This document shows positions 33,915 to 42,692 of a DNA stretch of 64,000 nt, piece by piece. Every line of letters begins with the position of its first letter. The first letter of the stretch is position 1. The notes under the pieces are model-generated. The model saw nothing but the letters and a program-made list of their open reading frames with translations, was not told where the DNA came from and ran no database searches. The translations under genes and the position numbers were made by a program. This DNA comes from Pseudomonas oryzicola (GTDB lineage Bacteria; Pseudomonadota; Gammaproteobacteria; Pseudomonadales; Pseudomonadaceae): assembly GCF_014269185.2 (NCBI RefSeq), contig NZ_JABWRZ020000001.1:3001001-3065000 (forward strand), written 5' to 3'.

Positions 33915-35345
33915 TCAGTGCGCCTTCCGCGGAGTGATGTAGCGATCGATGAAGGCCGGGTTGGCGGCCATGATGCGGCTGTAGACTTCGATGCCGAAGT
34001 CGACCCAGTCGCGCATCAGTTCGCAATAGTGGTAGGTCGGGTGCTGCGGGTCGCCATAGCGGGCATAGCTTTCGTGGTAGCAGCCGCCGGAGCACAGGTT
34101 GCGGATGCGACAGCTGTCACAGCCGGTGTTGCTGCGGTCCAGGCGCTGCGACAGGAAGTCGTTGAGGTGCGCCTGCTTCACGCCCTGGTGCACATTGCCG
34201 AAGGTCGGCAGGCTGGAACCGGTGAAGCGGTGGCACAGGTTCAGCTCACCCTCGTGGTCCACGGCCAGCATCTTCAGCCCGGCGCCGCACGGCAGGGCCT
34301 TCTTGTGGCCTTCGTGGATGTCGGTGATCAGCTGGTGCAGGTTGGAGAAGCCGATGTTGCGGTGCTCCAGCGCAGCCTCAAGGTAACGCCGGCCCAGCGC
34401 CTTCATGTTGGCGAACACCTGCACCAACTCTTCGCCGCGGAGGTTGAAGTTGGCCATGTCGCCGGAGGTGACCGGGGCAAAGCCGACTTCAGCGAAGCCC
34501 AGCTCGTTGAACAGGTGGTTCCAGATGGTCTCGACGTCGGTGATGCCACGGGTCAGCGTGACCCGCGCGCCCACCGGGCGGCTGTGGTAGCGCGACAGCA
34601 GCATGTCGACCTTGCGCCGCACCACGTCATAGGTGCCCTGCCCGCCCACGGTGATGCGGTTGCGGTCGTGAACGGTCTTGGGGCCATCGATGCTGACCGA
34701 CAGGCCGAAGCGGTGGGCGTCGAGCCAGTCGACGATCTCTTCGGTGAGCAAGGTGGCATTGGTGGTCATGATGAACTCCACCTGCTTGCCCGCCTCGGCG
34801 AAGCGCCGCTCGCAGTAGGCGACCATGTGCTCGATCAGTGGCCGGTTGGACAGCGGCTCGCCACCGAAGAACACCACGCTGTAGCGCTGCTCGTCGGGCG
34901 ACTCCTTGAGCAGCATCTCCACCGAAGCCTCGGCGGTGGCGGTACTCATCTTCCTGCCTGCGGACGGCTTGTCCAGATCTTCCTTGTAGCAGTAGGTGCA
35001 ACTGAGGTTGCAGCCGGTGTTGACGTTGAGCACTACAGTGTTCAGCGCAGTGCGCTCGACCTGCTTGAGGGCGATTTCCGGGGTCAGCGGCGAGCCGTCG
35101 CTGACCAGCTCCAGCGCGATCAGCTCGCGCAGGGTGTCCTGGATATCGCCGCCGGCAAACTGCTGGCCAAGGCGCTGCATCAGCTCTTCGGCCGAGCAGC
35201 CTTGCTGGCGCAGGGTGTCGATGATGCCGGCGGTCACCGCATCGGCGGTGAACAGCGAACTGCTGGGGATATGGAACAGCATGCGGTCGGCATCGACCTG
35301 CACTTCATGCAGGTTGCGTTCGACCAGGTTCAGTAGTGCGCCCAT
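33915..35345 (-). CDS. qhpD: Radical SAM/SPASM enzyme forming thioether cross-links in QhpC
   Basis: A 476-residue maturase. The radical SAM cluster motif CNLSCTYC provides Cys112, Cys116 and Cys119. An N-terminal ~95 residues precede it, resembling a peptide-binding head. The C-terminal SPASM region (PCGAG, LCHRF, then [20 protein letters not shown] and YHYCELM) holds the cysteines of two auxiliary iron-sulfur clusters. QhpD makes three intra-peptidyl Cys-to-Asp/Glu thioether bonds in the gamma subunit. The ATG at 35345 has GGGAGG five bases upstream. It sits directly before qhpC and after qhpA, the conserved order in the family. Confidence 0.94.
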   Translation of the reverse strand: MGALLNLVERNLHEVQVDADRMLFHIPSSSLFTADAVTAGIIDTLRQQGCSAEELMQRLGQQFAGGDIQDTLRELIALELVSDGSPLTPEIALKQVERTALNTVVLNVNTGCNLSCTYCYKEDLDKPSAGRKMSTATAEASVEMLLKESPDEQRYSVVFFGGEPLSNRPLIEHMVAYCERRFAEAGKQVEFIMTTNATLLTEEIVDWLDAHRFGLSVSIDGPKTVHDRNRITVGGQGTYDVVRRKVDMLLSRYHSRPVGARVTLTRGITDVETIWNHLFNELGFAEVGFAPVTSGDMANFNLRGEELVQVFANMKALGRRYLEAALEHRNIGFSNLHQLITDIHEGHKKALPCGAGLKMLAVDHEGELNLCHRFTGSSLPTFGNVHQGVKQAHLNDFLSQRLDRSNTGCDSCRIRNLCSGGCYHESYARYGDPQHPTYHYCELMRDWVDFGIEVYSRIMAANPAFIDRYITPRKAH

Positions 35346-35394
35346 GGCGACCTCCCGATAATCGATCCGTTGGAAAACCGTAAGCCCCCTGCCG

Positions 35395-36960
35395 TTACGG
35401 CAGCGGCGGGTTGTTCCAGCGCTGTACGGTGACGATCATGTGCCCTTCGCCGGTCTGGCCACCGTCGGCCAGGGTGGCGATGACCTTCAGGTTGCCGGCG
35501 TTGTTGGTCATCATCTTGCGCGCCGGGTTGGGGCCGGCGCCGCCGGGCACGAACACACCATCGGCCTGCATTTGCCCGGCGAACTTGACGTCTTCGTCCT
35601 CGACCGCTCGCTCGTTGAACGGCTCGACCTTCCAGCTGGCCGGCAAGTAGCCGATGCGCAGTGGCTGGCCGTTGGCGTCCTTGCCCCAGGCTTCGGCCTC
35701 GAAGCGGCCCTGCACCTTGCGCACCGAGGCGCCGTTTTCGCCGATACGGGCGATGGAGAACGCCGGCACCACTTTCACTTCATCGACTTTGTCGTACACC
35801 GCCAGGTTGACGCCCTTGAGCGCCCCCAAGGCGACTTCGCGCTGGCCTGGCTTGGCATCGGCTGCGGCGCGGGCTTTCACCCGTACCAGGGTCGGGGTCT
35901 GCTCCAGCACTTCGGTCACTTCCACGCCAGCGCCCAGCTCCGGTTTACCGGCCAGGCCGCTGCCGACCAGGGTGATCTCGCTTTCGCCACCGGCCTTGAT
36001 GAATGCCGGTTGTACCGCCAGCAGGCGCGCCTTGCCCTCCTTCACTGCGGTGAAGTCCAGGCCACGCTCGTCGTGCTCGGCCTCGAACATGCGGCCTTTC
36101 ATTTCGCCATCCAGCGCGGCGAACACCTGGCGCAGGTTGGCGTCGCCGACCTTGACGTTGCCACGCCACTCATAGCCGTTGTAGAGGATCGCCGAACCGC
36201 TGCCATTGAACGGCGTGCCGTCGGCATAAGCGCCTTTGACCTCGACCTTGAAGGTGTCGCCCTGGTCAGGCGTGACGCTCATCACCCCGCGCACATCGCC
36301 CTTGGCCAGCATGTGGCCGCTGAACGCCCACTGGCCCGGCAGCGCATCGGCCTTGGGCCTGGCCTTCTGCCATTCGGCCCACGCCGCGCTTTCCAGCGGG
36401 TAGCGCTTGGCCAGGTCGGGCACCACCTGCTGCAGGGCGATCGGCAGCCAGTCGCGGTCACGCGCCTGGGCCTGGTATTCGAGGGATGGCCATTGGCCGA
36501 GGTGGAAGTTGACCAGGTGTTCCCATTCCTTGGCCGGGCGCCGCTGCAAGGCAACACGGGCACCCGAGTGGCAACGGCCACAGGTTTCGCTGAGTTGGGT
36601 ATCGAACTGCTCGACGGTATTCAGCCGGCGCTCCATGGCGTAACGCACACCATCGGTCTCGCTGGGCGCCAGGCCCTGCTTGTCGGCGAGGTATTTGACC
36701 AGGGTGCGGCGGTCGTCGTCGCTGATCTGCAGGCCGTGCATCACCTGCATGCGCGCAATGCTCATCAGCCAGCCTTCCGGTGTTTTACGCTGATGGCTGA
36801 TACGGCTGTAGCTATCGTTGCCTTCGGGGATATGGCACCCCATGCACTTGTTCTGCAACAGGCTCGGGCCCTGCTCGGCCGCCATGGCCTGGGTGCTCAG
36901 CAGCGCGGCGGCGACCAGCGCCAGTTTGCCCGCATGCCGCCGGAGTCGAGTCGTCTTCAA
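35395..36960 (-). CDS. qhpA: Quinohemoprotein amine dehydrogenase alpha subunit, diheme
   Basis: A 521-residue exported subunit. I choose the TTG at 36960 because GGAGG lies exactly seven bases upstream and the protein then opens with a proper signal peptide (MKTTRLRRHAGKLALVAAAL, cleaved after AMA). The ATG 21 codons earlier has no ribosome binding site. Two c-type heme motifs are present, CMGCH at 39-43 and CGRCH at 127-131, followed by beta-sandwich domains (for example FKVEVKGAYADGTPF, GESEITLVGSGLAG). The subunit relays electrons from the CTQ in the gamma subunit to an external acceptor in the periplasm. It is the first gene of the operon. A weak sigma54-like element (TGGCAC-N5-CTGT) lies about 80 bp upstream on the minus strand at 37038-37052. 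Confidence 0.93.
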   Translation of the reverse strand: MKTTRLRRHAGKLALVAAALLSTQAMAAEQGPSLLQNKCMGCHIPEGNDSYSRISHQRKTPEGWLMSIARMQVMHGLQISDDDRRTLVKYLADKQGLAPSETDGVRYAMERRLNTVEQFDTQLSETCGRCHSGARVALQRRPAKEWEHLVNFHLGQWPSLEYQAQARDRDWLPIALQQVVPDLAKRYPLESAAWAEWQKARPKADALPGQWAFSGHMLAKGDVRGVMSVTPDQGDTFKVEVKGAYADGTPFNGSGSAILYNGYEWRGNVKVGDANLRQVFAALDGEMKGRMFEAEHDERGLDFTAVKEGKARLLAVQPAFIKAGGESEITLVGSGLAGKPELGAGVEVTEVLEQTPTLVRVKARAAADAKPGQREVALGALKGVNLAVYDKVDEVKVVPAFSIARIGENGASVRKVQGRFEAEAWGKDANGQPLRIGYLPASWKVEPFNERAVEDEDVKFAGQMQADGVFVPGGAGPNPARKMMTNNAGNLKVIATLADGGQTGEGHMIVTVQRWNNPPLP

Positions 36961-37150
36961 GGTCAGACCTCCACGGTTGTTGTTCTTATCGTTTTCGCAC
37001 GCTTTGGAACAGCAGGTGTGCATGTGACGGTTGCGATACAGGAACTGTGCCAGATGTTATGAAAGTGTTTTCTTTCAACCTGTTAGCCGGTTTTCGGGCG
37101 CTTGATGCCAGCAGCGATGGCCAACTGCAGCGTGCCATTTCGCGACAGCG

Positions 37151-37244
37151 TGTGTCAGGTTGAGACAGGACCGCTACGCAGGCCACTCGCCGGCAAGGAC
37201 TGGCCAGGGAGGCCACTGTTGCAACACCGTCTCACAGCGTCTCA
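37151..37244. promoter_or_regulatory. Candidate upstream activator sites between qhpA and the aldehyde dehydrogenase gene
   Basis: TGTGTCA-GGT-TGAGACA at 37151-37167 is an inverted repeat, and GTCTCA appears twice at 37229-37234 and 37239-37244. These lie 90-180 bp upstream of the sigma54 promoter, the usual range for an enhancer-binding protein. Assignment to the AcoR-like activator at 42693-44603 is inference. Confidence 0.4.
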
Positions 37245-37329
37245 ATGTGTAACAGCGCCACCTTGCAATCCCAGCCTTGCTCGCAGACAAAACCCAACGC
37301 CTTCAACGCTTTACCGGCACTTGCCCAGC

Positions 37330-37345
37330 TTGGCACGGCCATTGC
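37330..37345 (+). promoter_or_regulatory. Sigma54 (RpoN) promoter of the aldehyde dehydrogenase gene
   Basis: TTGGCACG-GCCA-TTGC matches the -24/-12 consensus, with the invariant GG (37332-37333) and GC (37344-37345) separated by exactly 10 bases. The expected start of transcription near 37357 leaves about 29 bases of leader before the ATG at 37386. Confidence 0.85.
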
Positions 37346-37385
37346 GCCTCTGCCTGTCACATCCAATGACAAGAGGCACAGCCCA

Positions 37386-38879
37386 ATGCTTTCCGAACTG
37401 CCCATCCTGCCCGCCACCCGCGCCTTTCTCGAACGCAAGCTGAAGATGCGCATCGGCGCCGACTGGCAGGATGCCGCCAGCGGTCGCACCCTGTCGTTCC
37501 GCAACCCCGCCACTGGTGAGGTACTGGGTGAAGTGCCCGCCGCCGACGCCGAAGATGTCGACCGGGCCGTGCGCGCCGCGCGCCAGGCCTTCGACGATTC
37601 GCCGTGGAGCCGCCTGCGCCCACGCGAACGGCAGAACCTGCTGTGGCGCCTGGCCGACCTGATGGAACGCGACGCCCGCCAGCTGGCCGAACTGGAATGC
37701 CTGAACAACGGCAAGAGCGCCGCCGTGGCCCAAGTGATGGACGTGCAGCTGGCCATCGATTTTCTGCGCTACATGGCCGGCTGGGCCACCAAGATCGAGG
37801 GTAGCACCGTCGAACCCTCGCTGCCGTTGCTGCCCAACGAGCAGTTCCACGGTTTTGTTCGCCGCGAAGCAGTCGGCGTGGTCGGCGCCATCGTCGCCTG
37901 GAACTTCCCGTTGCTGCTGGCCTGCTGGAAGCTCGGCCCGGCCCTGGCTAGCGGTTGCACCGTCGTGCTCAAGCCCGCGGACGAAACACCGCTGAGCGTG
38001 CTCAAGCTGGCCGAACTGGTGGACGAAGCCGGCTACCCGGCTGGCGTGTTCAACGTGGTTACCGGCACCGGCCTGAACGCCGGCGCCGCGCTCAGCCGCC
38101 ACCCCGGCGTGGACAAGTTGACCTTCACCGGCTCCACCGAAGTTGGCAAGCTGATCGGCAAGGCGGCCATGGACAACATGACCCGTGTCACCCTGGAACT
38201 TGGCGGCAAGTCGCCGACCATCGTCATGCCCGATGCCAACCTGCAGGAGGCGGCTGCCGGTGCCGCCACGGCGATCTTCTTCAACCAGGGCCAGGTGTGC
38301 TGCGCAGGCTCCCGACTGTATGTACACCGCAAGCACTTCGACAATGTGGTAGCTGACATCGCCGGCATCGCCAATGGCATGAAACTCGGCAGCGGCCTGG
38401 ACCCGGCGGTGCAGATGGGGCCGTTGATCTCGGCCAAGCAGCAGGACCGCGTCACCGGCTACATCGAGCTTGGCCGCGAACTGGGCGCGACCATCGCCTG
38501 TGGCGGCGAAGGTTTCGGGCCGGGCTATTTCGTCAAGCCAACGGTGATCGTCGACGTCGACCAGCGTCACCGCCTGGTACAGGAAGAAATCTTCGGGCCA
38601 GTGCTGGTGGCGATGCCGTTCGACGACATCGACGAAGTGGTCGGCCTGGCCAATGACAACCCCTATGGGCTGGGCGCGAGCATCTGGTCGAACGACCTGG
38701 CCGCCGTGCACCGGATGATCCCACGTATCAAGTCGGGGTCGGTGTGGGTCAACTGCCACAGCGCGCTGGACCCGGCCCTGCCGTTTGGTGGCTACAAGAT
38801 GTCCGGTGTCGGCCGCGAGATGGGCGCGGCGGCCATCGAGCACTACACCGAGCTGAAGTCGGTGCTGATCAAGCTCTGA
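37386..38879 (+). CDS. NAD(P)-dependent aldehyde dehydrogenase of the amine-oxidation cluster
   Basis: A 497-residue aldehyde dehydrogenase of the betaine/phenylacetaldehyde dehydrogenase type. The general base is in LELGGKSP, the catalytic cysteine in FFNQGQVCCAG, and the Asn in VAWNFPLL; all are canonical. The ATG at 37386 lies just downstream of a strong sigma54 promoter; an upstream open extension is discarded because it would start before that promoter. It is divergent from qhpA and convergent with qhpG, so it sits inside the qhp locus. It should oxidise the aldehyde released when the amine dehydrogenase deaminates a primary amine, giving a carboxylate that the acyl-CoA synthetase could activate. 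The true aldehyde substrate is not readable. Confidence 0.93.
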   Translation: MLSELPILPATRAFLERKLKMRIGADWQDAASGRTLSFRNPATGEVLGEVPAADAEDVDRAVRAARQAFDDSPWSRLRPRERQNLLWRLADLMERDARQLAELECLNNGKSAAVAQVMDVQLAIDFLRYMAGWATKIEGSTVEPSLPLLPNEQFHGFVRREAVGVVGAIVAWNFPLLLACWKLGPALASGCTVVLKPADETPLSVLKLAELVDEAGYPAGVFNVVTGTGLNAGAALSRHPGVDKLTFTGSTEVGKLIGKAAMDNMTRVTLELGGKSPTIVMPDANLQEAAAGAATAIFFNQGQVCCAGSRLYVHRKHFDNVVADIAGIANGMKLGSGLDPAVQMGPLISAKQQDRVTGYIELGRELGATIACGGEGFGPGYFVKPTVIVDVDQRHRLVQEEIFGPVLVAMPFDDIDEVVGLANDNPYGLGASIWSNDLAAVHRMIPRIKSGSVWVNCHSALDPALPFGGYKMSGVGREMGAAAIEHYTELKSVLIKL

Positions 38880-39005
38880 CGACGCCCCTGGTCTGGCCCT
38901 GGCGCCAGCAAGCCAGCTCCACAGGTAAACCACTGCTCTCGCAGCCTGTGCTGCCCCGGTGGGGCTGGCTTAACGGTGATCGGGGCGCAACACGGCCGCG
39001 GATTT

Positions 39006-40298
39006 TCAGCGATAGCCCTGCTCGGCCAGCCAACGCCGCAACGTCATCTGCTGCCCTACCGGGCGACCGTTCAAGATTGCCTGGAGTGGCCGGCCAGCCT
39101 GCAACGCCCGCACGACTGGCGCCAACTCCAGCCCCTGCAAATGCCACACCCCCAACGGCTGATCCGCCGTCACCACCACCTCGGCCTCGTCCACCCAGCC
39201 ATCGCGCAACACCGGCCGCCGCTCAACCCTGAGCGCCTGCCAGTCTGCCGCCACATGCAACGCTTGCCCATCCGGCCATGCCTGGCGTCGGTCCCAGAAC
39301 GGCTGCCCCATCCGAGTCTGTTCCTGGCCATAGAAATCCCGCCCGATCCTGGCAAAGCGCAAGAACAGCTGTTCGACCCGCTGCTGGTGAAATTGCCGCG
39401 CCAATGCAGCCCGCTCGGGCCGGCACAGCAACGTATTGATCACCACCGGCGCCTGCAACGCCGAAGACAGCGACTGGAATATGCCGTTGCCCGACAACGG
39501 GTCAACGGCCATTGCGGCATCGCCCACCCGTATCCAGTCCGGCCCGACGCATTCGCCGGCCAGAATTGCCGTACTACTGCGCGCATGCACCTGCGCCGGC
39601 GCCAATGCCTGGGCGTCGAACAGCTCTGCGACCAGAGCGCTGCGCGCCCGCCGCGCTGCACAGTACGCTGCCAACCCGGCCTTGCCCGGCAGGCCGGCGG
39701 CGTCCAGGGTGACCTGCCAGTAGCAGCGGCCATCTTCCAGTCGCGCCATCCACGCCCAGCCATCCGCCACGCTCTCCACCGCCGATGCTGGCGTACCCGG
39801 GCTGCCCTGCCAGACATTGAGCAGGCTGACCGTCTCCGGCCCGCGCAGGCGGTCAGCCGTCAAAGGCGCCTGACGGCCGCGGGCCTCCACCAGGAAATCG
39901 GCCAGCAATACTTGCCCGTCGTCCACACGCACCTGATGAACGCCGTCGTGCGAGACGTCACGCACGCGCCCCTCGACCACGCTTGCGCCCGCCTGCTGGA
40001 GATCGTCGCGCAGCGCCCGATCAAACCGTTGCCGGTCGAGCAGGAATTCCTGGTTCAGCTGCAGTTGCCGGGCGTTCCACTGCACCCGTCGCGTGGCCGG
40101 CATGGCCGCCTGGCCCAGGGCAGCGCCAAGGCCAGCGTGACGCAGCCCCTCCAGCACTCGTTGTGAAACCCCTTCGACCGCCGCGAAGCGCCGCCACTCG
40201 GACACCACCGTGACCGGGTAGCCCAGGCGCCGCAAGCCAATCGCCGTGGCCGCCCCAGCCGGGCCTGCGCCCAGCACCACGATGCGCGGTTCAGGCAT
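39006..40298 (-). CDS. qhpG: FAD-dependent monooxygenase for tryptophylquinone biogenesis
   Basis: A 430-residue flavoprotein starting MPEPRIVVLGAGPAGAATAIGL, a dinucleotide-binding GxGxxG at residues 9-14. A second FAD motif (GDAAMAVDPLSGNGI) lies near residue 270, as in PHBH-fold halogenase-like monooxygenases. QhpG dihydroxylates the gamma-subunit tryptophan on the way to CTQ. The start is inside the end of qhpE, an 8-bp overlap (GGGCATGCCTGA), so the longer open frame upstream is not used. It ends 127 bp from the convergent aldehyde dehydrogenase; that gap holds a REP-like inverted repeat (AAGCCAGCTCCAC and its partner) that may terminate both transcripts. Confidence 0.9.
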   Translation of the reverse strand: MPEPRIVVLGAGPAGAATAIGLRRLGYPVTVVSEWRRFAAVEGVSQRVLEGLRHAGLGAALGQAAMPATRRVQWNARQLQLNQEFLLDRQRFDRALRDDLQQAGASVVEGRVRDVSHDGVHQVRVDDGQVLLADFLVEARGRQAPLTADRLRGPETVSLLNVWQGSPGTPASAVESVADGWAWMARLEDGRCYWQVTLDAAGLPGKAGLAAYCAARRARSALVAELFDAQALAPAQVHARSSTAILAGECVGPDWIRVGDAAMAVDPLSGNGIFQSLSSALQAPVVINTLLCRPERAALARQFHQQRVEQLFLRFARIGRDFYGQEQTRMGQPFWDRRQAWPDGQALHVAADWQALRVERRPVLRDGWVDEAEVVVTADQPLGVWHLQGLELAPVVRALQAGRPLQAILNGRPVGQQMTLRRWLAEQGYR

Positions 40299-40968
40299 GC
40301 CCGCCCCCCCGTCGCTCGGGGCCGACAAACGCCGCGTGCTGGCGCAACCAGTCACGGACCTGCTGGCGGCCCATGCCAGGCTCCTCACGCAGCAACGCGG
40401 CGACCCGGCCGCTCAGCGCCGCGCATCCCAGGCTCGCACCGGCCCTGCCACCCGCCCCCACATAGCCGCCGAAGTCTGCCTGTCGGCTGCCAAGCCACGA
40501 CCATTGGCCTGGCGCGCAGCGGGCATCGCCGGTGACCCGAATCACCCCCGGGTAACTGGCCGGATACACCGGCCCACCTTGTGCCGGGCTGGACGCACAC
40601 AGCAGCACGCCGGCGGCAATGGCTTCGGCACACGCCTGGTGCAGCACGGGCCGGTCCTGCTGCAGGCCAAGGCTGAGGTTGACCAACCTGGCCCCCGCCT
40701 CTACCAGCCATAGCAGCGCGGCCGCGACCTGCAACGCACTGGTACTGGCCTGGCCACTGAAGACCTGGGCCACCAGCACCGGCACCGACCCGGCCTCACG
40801 CTGCAAGGCATCCAGTACCGCGCCCCCGTGCCCGAGCGGGTCGGGCAATGTTGCACCTTCGCGCAACTGGCCATCCTCCAGCCAGAAGCGTCGCGCCCGC
40901 AGCAGCGCGCTGGCCTGCTCCGGCGAGCAGCCGCTGTCGATGATGCCGACGCACAGATCAGTGCCCAT
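40291..40968 (-). CDS. qhpE: Subtilisin-like serine protease removing the QhpC leader
   Basis: A 225-residue protein starting MGTDLCVGIIDSGCSPE. The subtilase triad is recognisable: Asp in GIIDSG (residue 11), His in DPLGHGGAVLDAL and Ser in GASLGCAALSGRVAALL, where the usual GTSMAAP is altered. There is no signal peptide, so it works in the cytoplasm, consistent with QhpE cutting the 28-residue leader from the cross-linked gamma subunit. The protein is compact, smaller than secreted subtilisins, and lacks a prodomain. Its start overlaps the end of qhpF by 11 bp and its end overlaps qhpG by 8 bp. Confidence 0.9.
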   Translation of the reverse strand: MGTDLCVGIIDSGCSPEQASALLRARRFWLEDGQLREGATLPDPLGHGGAVLDALQREAGSVPVLVAQVFSGQASTSALQVAAALLWLVEAGARLVNLSLGLQQDRPVLHQACAEAIAAGVLLCASSPAQGGPVYPASYPGVIRVTGDARCAPGQWSWLGSRQADFGGYVGAGGRAGASLGCAALSGRVAALLREEPGMGRQQVRDWLRQHAAFVGPERRGGGHA

Positions 40969-42691
40969 GGGTGAGCACCTCCCGGGGCAACACCTGCAGT
41001 TGGCCATCATGCAACTGCAGGTGCAGGTCGGCATCGGCCAGGGTCGAAGCGCGGTGGCTTATCAGGATCCGCGTGCGGCCGGCGAACAACTGGTCGATAG
41101 CCGCGATCACTTCGCGCTCGGTAGCTTCGTCCACCGCCGACGTGGCCTCGTCCAGCACCAGGATCGCCGGCGCCTGTAGCACCGCGCGAGCAATGGCGAT
41201 GCGTTGCTTCTGGCCGCCGGACAATTGCTGGCCACGCTCACCGAGCAGGCCGTCCAGGCCCAGCGGCAAGCTTTCGACCAGGCTGTCCAGCCGGGCCAGG
41301 CGCACGACCCGCTCAAGCTCTGCGCGGGTGGCCTCGGGCATGCCGTAGGCCAGGTTCTGCGCCAGGCTGCCACGGAACAGCACGATGTCCTGGCTGACCA
41401 CGGCGATGCGCCGGCGCAATGCGACCAGGTCCAGCTCGCGCAGGTCGGTGCCGTCGAGCAGGATGCGCCCGGCATCCGGGTCGTAGAAGCGCTGCAACAG
41501 ATCGATCAAGGTCGACTTGCCGACCCCCGAGGCACCGCTGATGGCCACTTTCAGGCCACCGGCCACACACAGCTGTACATTGTTCAGCACCGCGCCCTGG
41601 CGCCCTTCATGAGCGAAGCTCAGCGCCTCCAGGCGCAGCTCGCCCGGGCCAGCAGGCATCGGCTGCGGGTTGGCCGGCGAGCGTACGGTTACGGCCTGCT
41701 GCTTGAGTTCCATTACCCGCCCCAGGCTCACGGCCATGCGCTGCACCGCCACGTACAGGCCCAGCAGGCTCTGCACCGGCCCGACCGCCATGCCCATGTA
41801 GGTGGAAAAAGCGATCAGCGCACCTAGCTGCCAGGTGCCCTGGATCACCCACCAGCCGCCGACCAGGAACGCGCAGGCGCGACACCAGGAGGTCAGCGTA
41901 CCGGGGATGGCCTGGGTGAAGAACTCGGTCACCTGTACCTTGAGCAACTGACGCATGTAGCCCTGGCCCAGCTGGTCCAGGCGCCCGGCCTCGCGCTCCT
42001 GCTGGCCGGCCGCCTGGATGAACTTCATCGCCGGCAAGGTTTCCACCAGGAACGCCGACACATCCGCCGAACGTTCGCGCAGGTTGCGCACTTCATGCTC
42101 GACCTTGCGCCGCATCCAGCGCAGCCACAGCACTTCGATCGGCACCAGCAGCGCCAGCAGCAGCGACAACTGCCACGACAGCATCAGCATCAACGCCAAC
42201 GCGCCCACCAGGCCAATCACCGCGGACACCGCCGAGAACAGTGAATCCACGGCAAAGCGCTGGATCTCCGCCACGTCACCATCCAGCCGCGACAGCAGGT
42301 CGCCGATACGTCGCCGGCCATAGAACGTTGGCGACAATTGCTGCAGGTGCCGATACAGGTCATCGCGCAGGGCAAACAGGATGCGCCCCGACAAGCGCGT
42401 GTGCAGATAGCGGTTGACCCCGGCCAGCACAGTGCCCAGCAGCCCGGCAGCGATCATGATCGCCGCCATGTGCCACAGCGTCTGGTAGTCCTTGGCCAGC
42501 AAGCCCTCGTCGATCAGCGTCTTGACCAGCCAGGGTTGCGCCAGGGCCAGCAGCGAGGCGCCCAGCGACAAGCCGAGCAACAAACCGATGGCACGCCGAT
42601 GCGGGCGCACGAAACCGTACAACCAGGCCAACGCCTGGCGCATGAGAACCGGGTCGCTGGACTCCACCAGCCGGGCAAACAGGCTGCCCAT
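40958..42691 (-). CDS. qhpF: ABC transporter (fused membrane and ATPase) for gamma-subunit maturation
   Basis: A 577-residue half-transporter of the type-IV exporter class: six membrane helices within residues ~25-320, then an ATPase domain with Walker A GASGVGKST, signature LSGGQ and Walker B ILVLDEATSAVD. There is no N-terminal C39 peptidase domain, which fits the separate protease QhpE doing the cleavage. It probably moves the modified gamma subunit across the inner membrane. The ATG at 42691 follows the regulator stop after one base (TGACATG). It overlaps qhpE by 11 bp, so regulator, qhpF, qhpE and qhpG form one operon. Confidence 0.9.
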   Translation of the reverse strand: MGSLFARLVESSDPVLMRQALAWLYGFVRPHRRAIGLLLGLSLGASLLALAQPWLVKTLIDEGLLAKDYQTLWHMAAIMIAAGLLGTVLAGVNRYLHTRLSGRILFALRDDLYRHLQQLSPTFYGRRRIGDLLSRLDGDVAEIQRFAVDSLFSAVSAVIGLVGALALMLMLSWQLSLLLALLVPIEVLWLRWMRRKVEHEVRNLRERSADVSAFLVETLPAMKFIQAAGQQEREAGRLDQLGQGYMRQLLKVQVTEFFTQAIPGTLTSWCRACAFLVGGWWVIQGTWQLGALIAFSTYMGMAVGPVQSLLGLYVAVQRMAVSLGRVMELKQQAVTVRSPANPQPMPAGPGELRLEALSFAHEGRQGAVLNNVQLCVAGGLKVAISGASGVGKSTLIDLLQRFYDPDAGRILLDGTDLRELDLVALRRRIAVVSQDIVLFRGSLAQNLAYGMPEATRAELERVVRLARLDSLVESLPLGLDGLLGERGQQLSGGQKQRIAIARAVLQAPAILVLDEATSAVDEATEREVIAAIDQLFAGRTRILISHRASTLADADLHLQLHDGQLQVLPREVLTHGH

Positions 42692-42692
42692 G

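Noticed and set aside
37034..37052. Second sigma54 promoter for qhpA
   Set aside because: TGGCAC is present, but the -12 box has GT instead of GC, so I mention it only as weak in the qhpA entry.
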